A DNA stretch of 41,784 bases from the NCBI GenBank assembly GCA_017411435.1, contig JAFQQD010000054.1, positions 1 through 41,784 on the forward strand, written 5' to 3'. This document shows positions 37,885 through 41,784 of this stretch, one piece after another (position 1 is the stretch's first letter; each line of letters starts with the position of its first letter). A program made the translations under genes and the position numbers. This DNA is from Clostridia bacterium (GTDB lineage: Bacteria; Bacillota; Clostridia; UMGS1883). The notes beneath the pieces are model-generated. The model did not search any database. It was not told where the DNA came from and worked only from the letters and a program-made list of their open reading frames with translations.

Positions 37885-38198
37885 GCCGTGTCTCCTATTC
37901 CGAACAGTCTGAGTGCGAAATTGAATGCACGGATCTGGTGCTGGTATGGCTTTGCCTTGATAGGCATCGGCACTATCGGCTCTTCGTCCGGCTGCGCTGC
38001 TGCTTCTGCCGTCGGCAAAAGCTCTGCGTCAAGCTCGACTCCGAGGAGTCCCAGCAATGCCACATTTTCGGGCGTGTTCGGAACTACCCACGCTTTTTCA
38101 TCGTTGTCGTAGTACCGACCGCAAATCTCTTTGATGCTCTCGCGTATCATGTAGGCATCGTAGACGCGAATGTGGTTGCCGTCTTTACTTGCTCTCAA
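37881..38198 (-). CDS. SNF2 helicase, N-terminal part (split gene)
   Basis: 105 aa from a TTG at 38198, preceded by AAAGGAGG. It starts with a HARP-like segment (ESIKEICGRYYDNDEKAWVV followed by PNTPENVALLGLLGVEL). After an acidic linker it gives KAKPYQHQIRAFNFALRLFG, the substrate-grip motif that normally precedes Walker A by about 20 residues in SNF2 proteins. It ends FGIGDTA just where the HNH gene begins, and the continuation RSKGCAFLMDMGTGKT is in the next ORF. It is thus the front end of the same ancestral helicase, not a separate protein by descent. Confidence 0.85.
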   Translation of the reverse strand: MRASKDGNHIRVYDAYMIRESIKEICGRYYDNDEKAWVVPNTPENVALLGLLGVELDAELLPTAEAAAQPDEEPIVPMPIKAKPYQHQIRAFNFALRLFGIGDTA

Positions 38199-38541
38199 TA
38201 GCCTGTCCTCCTTTTGTGATTTTTGGTTTTGCGAAGACGGAGAGAATATGCTGCATGCGCTGCTGATCCTCTGGCTGCAGTCCAGGGAGCATGCGGCGAA
38301 GCATCTCTTCGTCTTCATCGCAAAGGTAGGTCTTGCTGAGGTACCATCCATCCGCGACACGGATGCCACCGCCGTTGCCTGCAATAGTGATAAGAGGCAC
38401 GGAAAGGCTTATTTCTGTGATATCGTTACGAATGGTGTCTTTACTAACACCAAACTGTTCCGACAATTCTCTATAAGTTGCAAATCGTCTGAAACTTAGT
38501 TCTTCGATAATTCGCTGTCTGCGCTCCAGAATCTTAGACAT
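38185..38541 (-). CDS. DeoR-type HTH regulator of the replication operon
   Basis: 118 aa from the ATG at 38541 (AAAGGAGG upstream). An N-terminal winged HTH of DeoR type: RRQRIIEELSFRRFATYREL then SEQFGVSKDTIRNDITEI, followed by a small wing (GNGGGIRVADGWYLSKT). The C-terminal 45 residues are helical. It has no sugar-binding domain, so it is a short single-domain regulator. A perfect palindrome 43 bases upstream is its likely operator. It heads the replication operon and overlaps the helicase front end by 14 bases. Confidence 0.88.
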   Translation of the reverse strand: MSKILERRQRIIEELSFRRFATYRELSEQFGVSKDTIRNDITEISLSVPLITIAGNGGGIRVADGWYLSKTYLCDEDEEMLRRMLPGLQPEDQQRMQHILSVFAKPKITKGGQAIESK

Positions 38542-38584
38542 TTCCGCACCTCCTTTCTCCCTTTGCTGATTCAATGGTAAGTGT

Positions 38585-38611
38585 CAAAGTGTGAGGTTTT
38601 CTCACACTTTG
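38585..38611. promoter_or_regulatory. Perfect palindrome upstream of the HTH gene (operator)
   Basis: CAAAGTGTGAG-GTTTT-CTCACACTTTG, 11-bp arms with a 5-base spacer. On the minus strand a TTGACA (38588-38583, TTTGACAC) overlaps the distal arm, but no good -10 follows at 17 bases, so the start point is unclear. An operator for the HTH protein (autoregulation) is the simplest reading; a long mRNA hairpin is the alternative. Confidence 0.6.
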
Positions 38612-38660
38612 AAAAATTTTTTACAAAATAACTTATTCATTTTTCTCGTCGAATTTTAGA

Positions 38661-38722
38661 GAAAAACAAAAAGGCACCGACAAGGCAAACACCTATCTTA
38701 GGTGTTTGTCTTGCCGGTGCCT
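38661..38722 (-). terminator. Long terminator closing the SOS-like module
   Basis: The minus strand AGGCACCGGCAAGACAAACA with CCT, loop AAGAT, and the complementary AGGTGTTTGCCTTGTCGG with TGCCT gives a stem over 20 bp with few mismatches, followed by TTTTTGTTTTT. The arms are unusually long for a terminator. It separates the repressor/polymerase module from the replication operon. Confidence 0.88.
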
Positions 38723-38723
38723 C

Positions 38724-38831
38724 TCATCTATAATGGTTCAACTACCAGCATTTCTACGCAGATGACCTGAGCGAGGTCTTATGTAGCTTGTTTCATCTCT
38801 GCCAGCCCGTCGTTCTGCGGTATTTAATTTT
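38724..38831 (-). ncRNA. Candidate structured RNA with pseudoknot
   Basis: 107 bases without an open frame, between a zinc-ribbon gene and the long terminator. Pairings (plus coordinates): GACCT 38764-38768 with AGGTC 38774-38778; GCAGAT 38758-38763 with ATCTcTGC 38795-38802 (one bulge); CTAC 38754-38757 with GTAG 38783-38786. The last two cross, which is a pseudoknot with the first hairpin nested inside. The terminator directly behind it is typical of a small RNA or an attenuating leader. No known family is recognised with confidence. Confidence 0.4.
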
Positions 38832-39029
38832 CTATACTGCTGTTTTCTCTTTCAACCTGTAAAGCTCAATGGTGCCACGTCGCCTGCTCTTAAATGACCG
38901 TACCATAACAGTTTTGCATTTGTTGCATTCAGCTCGCGTTCTTCCGTCAGCTTCTTGGTATCCTGTAACTTCATTTCCACAATTGGCACAGTGCCAGTTA
39001 ATCTTAGTCCAATTCTCAGCAATCGTCAT
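38832..39029 (-). CDS. Small zinc-ribbon protein (65 aa)
   Basis: 65 aa. Two CxxC knuckles, HCANCGNEV and CNKCKTVMV, define a zinc ribbon. The C-terminus is basic (RSFKSRRRGTIELYRLKEKT), so nucleic-acid contact is plausible. GGGAGAAAG precedes the ATG. It is the last gene of the LexA/Y-polymerase transcript before the candidate RNA and terminator. It resembles its neighbour at 39068 in layout but not closely in sequence. Confidence 0.82.
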   Translation of the reverse strand: MTIAENWTKINWHCANCGNEVTGYQEADGRTRAECNKCKTVMVRSFKSRRRGTIELYRLKEKTAV

Positions 39030-39067
39030 CTTAATCTTTCTCCCCTGTCTGGCGACGCTGCCGCGTG

Positions 39068-39241
39068 TCAGACAGTTTTTTCTACTCTCATCTTTTTATT
39101 AAATAACTCGAATTTTTCTCTTTGCATGACTCTTGACTCTCTGCCACATCTGTCGCATTCAAAATTACCGTCGGTCTCGTCGAGGTAGAGACCCACATTT
39201 ATTTTGTTGCAATATGGACATTCCGCGAAGTATAGTTTCAT
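39068..39241 (-). CDS. Small zinc-ribbon protein (57 aa)
   Basis: 57 aa from the ATG at 39241, with AGGAGG 6 bases upstream. It begins MKLYFAECPYCNKINVGLYL and has CPYCN and CDRCGRE as metal-binding knuckles, so a rubredoxin-like or ribbon fold is likely. Tiny ribbon proteins in phages often bind DNA, RNA or polymerase. Longer in-frame starts run back into the YolD-like gene and lack ribosome sites. Confidence 0.8.
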   Translation of the reverse strand: MKLYFAECPYCNKINVGLYLDETDGNFECDRCGRESRVMQREKFELFNKKMRVEKTV

Positions 39242-39251
39242 TGTGTGCCTC

Positions 39252-39575
39252 CTATCTGTAGTCGCAAATTCTGATGTCGTAAATGTCGTCGAAGAAAACC
39301 TTCGTTCCGTCCACCACCAGAAATTTATACACGATGTCAATCTGGTTCACCCTGCCTTCCAGCTTTATGTCATGGAATGCATGGTAGCATAGCAGCTGTA
39401 TTTTCATGCCTTTTTCGACTCTGGCGAGAACTGCGGAATTTGCATCCGTTTTCTCTTCGGAAATTTCGGTGCGCTCTACTCTCGCGTGTCGCTCCTCGCG
39501 ATCTCGCAAGGCTTCCTGCAAACCTTTCATTGCGTCGAACGGCTGAAACTGTTTAGCTCTTTGTTCTCTTGTCAT
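39252..39575 (-). CDS. YolD-like protein, partner of the Y-family polymerase
   Basis: 107 aa from the ATG at 39575 (AGGATACG upstream). It starts MTREQRAKQFQPFDAMKGLQ, the recognised start of YolD-like proteins, and ends with strands (GRVNQIDIVYKFLVVDGTKV, FFDDIYDIRI). YolD-like genes accompany UmuC/UvrX-type polymerases in Bacillota chromosomes, plasmids and phages and are thought to act with them in place of UmuD. The gene overlaps the polymerase end by 23 bases. Confidence 0.9.
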   Translation of the reverse strand: MTREQRAKQFQPFDAMKGLQEALRDREERHARVERTEISEEKTDANSAVLARVEKGMKIQLLCYHAFHDIKLEGRVNQIDIVYKFLVVDGTKVFFDDIYDIRICDYR

Positions 39576-40842
39576 CGTATCCTGCTCTGTGTCCTCCGAT
39601 AAATGTGTTCCTTTCACGCTGTGTGGCTTCTTCATAATAATTGAATCCACGCATCACCGCGTTTTTTCCTAATTTGTCTTTCAGTTGTAAAACTGTGTGT
39701 TCGAGGCTCTTCTCACGCTCCACGGCCTCCCAGTCTGTAAACAAGTCGTATCCTTCGCAGCCTTCATCGCATACCGCTTCAAACGATATGGCAATGCGCC
39801 TGATCGGTACCTGCCTGTTCGTCGTCTTCTCGAATAGGGCTATTACCTCCGGCTCGATAAACGACCTGAGATTTGTGGTCTGTACCATTGTGGTGCTGCC
39901 TCCTGTCGGTGCGAACATCTCTCCTGTGTAACCGACATATATGCCGATTTTGTGAGTGATGACTTTCCGACGCATCAGCTCCTGCGCGCCGTGATCAACC
40001 ATTTCGCGCATCACTGTCTTTGCCTCCTCGAATGAATAATCGCGAGGCAGTATTTGTGAAAACGAAACCGATTTGCTCTTCGGGCTGTAGTGCTTGATGT
40101 CTTCTATGAGGCAGGACTCGCGTCCCCACGCATGGTCTATGAGCAGCTCTGCGTTGATTCCAAATGCCTTGTACATCGTTTCCGCAGGCATCTGCGTTAT
40201 ACCGAACATATCGTAGACGCCGTACCGCTGCAGTCGTCGTGCAGTCCCTGCCGCGATCTGCCAGAAGTCGGTTATGGGTCTATGATGCCAAAGTGTCTTT
40301 TGGTACAGCCGCTCGTCGAGGTAGCCAATGTGATCCTTGCTGTGTTTTGCCGTGATGTCCAGCGCCACTTTCGCAAGGTATAGGTTTGTCCCGATGCCTG
40401 CTGTCGATGGAATATGGAAGCGCGTTGCAATCTCATTCATGAGTCGCCTTGCTAGCGTCTTTGCGTCAGTCTTGTATAGTGGTAGGTACTCCGTCGCGTC
40501 TATGAATGCTTCGTCTATCGAATAAACATGGATGTCGTCAGGCGAAAAAAAGTCGAGGTACATGCCGTAAATGTCGGCTGCATACTCGATGTAAAGTGCC
40601 ATGCGAGGAGGTGCGACTTCGTATCGCACCTTCGCTGGAATTTCTGATAGCCTGCAACGGTTCTTTATGCCGAGCGCCTTCATCCGAGGGGATATGGCGA
40701 GGCATAGTGCGTTCTTTCCTCTGGTTAGGTCTGCTACCACTAAGTTGGATTCGAATGGGTTTAGCCCTCTCTCCGCGCATTCGACTGATGCATAAAACGA
40801 CTTCATGTCGATGCAAAAGTATGTGCGGATTTTTTCGGGCAT
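39553..40842 (-). CDS. Y-family DNA polymerase (UmuC/UvrX type)
   Basis: 429 aa. Catalytic acidic residues in YFCIDMKSFYASVECAERG (DxD region) and VYSIDEAFIDAT (SIDE motif). The thumb (about 175-230) has the helix-hairpin-helix region TDFWQIAAGTARRLQRYGVY, and the little finger follows from about 260. It copies damaged DNA with low fidelity. The start lies 4 bases after the LexA-like repressor stop, so both are on one damage-inducible message, as in SPbeta UvrX-type loci. Full length, no missing motif. Confidence 0.95.
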   Translation of the reverse strand: MPEKIRTYFCIDMKSFYASVECAERGLNPFESNLVVADLTRGKNALCLAISPRMKALGIKNRCRLSEIPAKVRYEVAPPRMALYIEYAADIYGMYLDFFSPDDIHVYSIDEAFIDATEYLPLYKTDAKTLARRLMNEIATRFHIPSTAGIGTNLYLAKVALDITAKHSKDHIGYLDERLYQKTLWHHRPITDFWQIAAGTARRLQRYGVYDMFGITQMPAETMYKAFGINAELLIDHAWGRESCLIEDIKHYSPKSKSVSFSQILPRDYSFEEAKTVMREMVDHGAQELMRRKVITHKIGIYVGYTGEMFAPTGGSTTMVQTTNLRSFIEPEVIALFEKTTNRQVPIRRIAISFEAVCDEGCEGYDLFTDWEAVEREKSLEHTVLQLKDKLGKNAVMRGFNYYEEATQRERNTFIGGHRAGYDDKRTKS

Positions 40843-40846
40843 TTCG

Positions 40847-41458
40847 TCACCTCAAATCCTTTATTACTTTTACTGCGACGCCCTGAATAATGCAGTTGTC
40901 GACATAGATGTCTTGCATTGAGTCGTTTTCGGGATGCAGTCGTATGCGCCTCTTGCTCGGCTCTGGGTAGTAACGCTTCAGCGTTGCTTCGTCTTCCATG
41001 AGCGCAACGACAATCTGACCTTTCTCTGCGTATGCCTGCTGCTTAATCAGAACAAGGTCGCCGTCGTCTATGCCTGCGTTGATCATTGAATCACCGTTTG
41101 CTCTTAGAAAATAAAAGCTACCGCTACCAAAAAGCGAAACTGGCAAATGAACATACTCTTCAATGTTCTCTTCCGCAAACTTCGGAACTCCACAAGAGAC
41201 AGAACCCAAAACAGGGACTCTTACCGCCTCTGTCTTTGTCCTTCTGGCTTCTTTGGTCTCAATGGAACGACGCTTAGTGCTGTCATAGTTGATTATGCCA
41301 TTCTCACGCATGTACTGCAAATAGCGACTGACATTAGACTTTGACATTCCTGTGCCTTCTGCAATTTCAATAACGGTGGGAGAAACGCCGTTATCTCGCT
41401 GAAAAGCATCAATGAACTGCTCCATCTTCGTAATAAATTCCGTGTTCTTGGTGCGCAT
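40847..41458 (-). CDS. LexA-like self-cleaving repressor (S24 family)
   Basis: 203 aa. Residues about 5-62 form a winged HTH (NGVSPTVIEIAEGTGMSKSN, VSRYLQYMRENGIINYD). The S24 domain has Ser124 in NGDSMINAGI and Lys161 in EATLKRYY. The cleavage site is Cys89-Gly90 in GSVSCGVPKFAEEN; LexA usually has Ala-Gly, while UmuD has Cys-Gly. On RecA activation it should cut itself and release its operators, which makes it a likely prophage and SOS switch. It has two tandem promoters upstream and GGAGGTGCAAC before the ATG. Confidence 0.93.
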   Translation of the reverse strand: MRTKNTEFITKMEQFIDAFQRDNGVSPTVIEIAEGTGMSKSNVSRYLQYMRENGIINYDSTKRRSIETKEARRTKTEAVRVPVLGSVSCGVPKFAEENIEEYVHLPVSLFGSGSFYFLRANGDSMINAGIDDGDLVLIKQQAYAEKGQIVVALMEDEATLKRYYPEPSKRRIRLHPENDSMQDIYVDNCIIQGVAVKVIKDLR

Positions 41459-41507
41459 GTTGCACCTCCTTTTCTAAACGGGATTTCGTTCCCATTTACG
41501 CTCTTTA

Positions 41508-41535
41508 TTATAGCCTGCCATTTCTTAGTTGTCAA
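41508..41535 (-). promoter_or_regulatory. Promoter P1 of the repressor/polymerase operon
   Basis: Consensus sigma-A promoter on the minus strand: TTGACA (41535-41530), 16-base spacer, TATAAT (41513-41508). It lies 50 bases before the repressor start. Just downstream is an AACG-GGATTT-CGTT dyad (about 41478-41491) with GGAAC/GTTTA half sites, in the place expected for an autoregulatory LexA-type operator. Confidence 0.88.
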
Positions 41536-41591
41536 GAGAAAAATCACGAAAAGTTTTGCGTGTTAGTATTTTTGTGCAACCTGCTAAATGA

Positions 41592-41619
41592 ATTATACCT
41601 TTATATGTCGATATAGCAA
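41592..41619 (-). promoter_or_regulatory. Promoter P2, further upstream
   Basis: TTGCTA (41619-41614), 16-base spacer, TATAAT (41597-41592) on the minus strand, about 80 bases upstream of P1. It would give a longer leader. The region between P1 and P2 is AT-rich with no gene. Strong -10, weaker -35. Confidence 0.65.
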
Positions 41620-41660
41620 ATTTGTGTGGCATTTACCACTCTATTATGCTATAATAAGTA

Positions 41661-41688
41661 TAAAAAAATAAGGACGTGAGTCCTTATC
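41661..41688 (-). terminator. Terminator of the gene at the right edge
   Basis: On the minus strand ATAAGGAC-TCAC-GTCCTTAT is an 8-bp perfect stem followed by TTTTTTATAC. Its left arm overlaps the stop codon of the partial gene. It isolates the repressor operon from that gene. Confidence 0.85.
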
Positions 41689-41784
41689 ATTTTGCGTATG
41701 TTTCGATGATTTGCAGTACCGCCTGCTTCTGTGCTGGAGTTAACATCACCCATTTATCCAATAATGTCTGCTGCTCTTCGGTGA
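41687..41784 (-). CDS. 3' end of a gene, possibly an HTH-type regulator (partial)
   Basis: Only the last 31 codons are in the window, ending in TGA. They encode TEEQQTLLDKWVMLTPAQKQ and then AVLQIIETYAK. This pattern, a short acidic helix, a Leu-x-Pro turn and a final helix, is common at the C-terminus of XRE-family phage repressors in Bacillota. With a repressor-type gene next to it that is plausible, but the DNA-binding part is outside the window. The open end means the element or host context continues to the right. Confidence 0.6.
   Translation of the reverse strand, partial: TEEQQTLLDKWVMLTPAQKQAVLQIIETYAK

Noticed and set aside
41536-41784. Right attachment site
   Set aside because: No sequence here matches the tRNA remnant or the zone at 290-329, and a gene runs off the edge. 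The right junction is probably outside.

Overview
The window is most of a temperate siphophage prophage in a Bacillota (probably clostridial gut-type) chromosome. The evidence is a large serine integrase, an HK97-fold capsid module, a phi13-type major tail protein, a P27-type small terminase, a BlhA/Cph1-type holin, a LexA-type repressor and strong AGGAGG ribosome sites throughout. Every credible gene lies on the minus strand, so the functional order runs from the right end to the left. The left junction appears to lie at about 290-329, where a tRNA gene is cut so that only its 3' part remains. No matching right junction is visible, and the window ends inside a gene, so the right end of the element is probably outside.

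Right to left: (1) 41.8-38.8 kb, control and SOS-like module: the 3' end of an unknown gene, a LexA-like self-cleaving repressor, a Y-family polymerase, a YolD-like partner and two small zinc-ribbon proteins. (2) 38.8-29.3 kb, replication: a possible structured RNA with a strong terminator, an HTH regulator with a palindromic operator, a SNF2 helicase split in two by an HNH endonuclease gene, a family A DNA polymerase, a prim-pol/D5 helicase, a symmetric ACTGA array that may be an origin, a VRR-NUC nuclease and a sigma-region-4-like late regulator. (3) 29.3-27.1 kb, packaging start: a late-type promoter with five helically phased repeats, an HNH protein, a 1.1-kb non-coding repeat array and the small terminase. 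(4) 27.1-19.3 kb, an accessory island between the two terminase genes: two ParB-methyltransferase fusions, a PAPS-reductase-like protein, a SAM synthetase, an amidoligase, a gamma-glutamylcyclotransferase and small unknown genes, driven by repeated promoter-like elements. (5) 19.3-2.2 kb, structure and lysis: a BppU-like fibre, large terminase, a catalytically dead resolvase-like protein, portal, ClpP-type protease, capsid, connectors, tail proteins including a -1 frameshifted chaperone, tape measure, tail tip, holin, amidase and a separate LysM protein. (6) 2.2-0.33 kb, integrase with its own promoter.

Working model: the LexA-like repressor holds the phage quiet and SOS damage releases it. 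The replication genes are expressed, then the sigma-like regulator switches on the late operon through the phased promoter. The island probably modifies phage or host molecules: it can make its own SAM, methylate at least two sequences, and may carry out a sulfur-transfer or ATP-pyrophosphatase reaction and peptide-bond (amide) ligation. The most unusual items are the phased non-coding packaging array, the split helicase, the dead resolvase in the packaging module, the duplicated promoter elements and the modification island itself.
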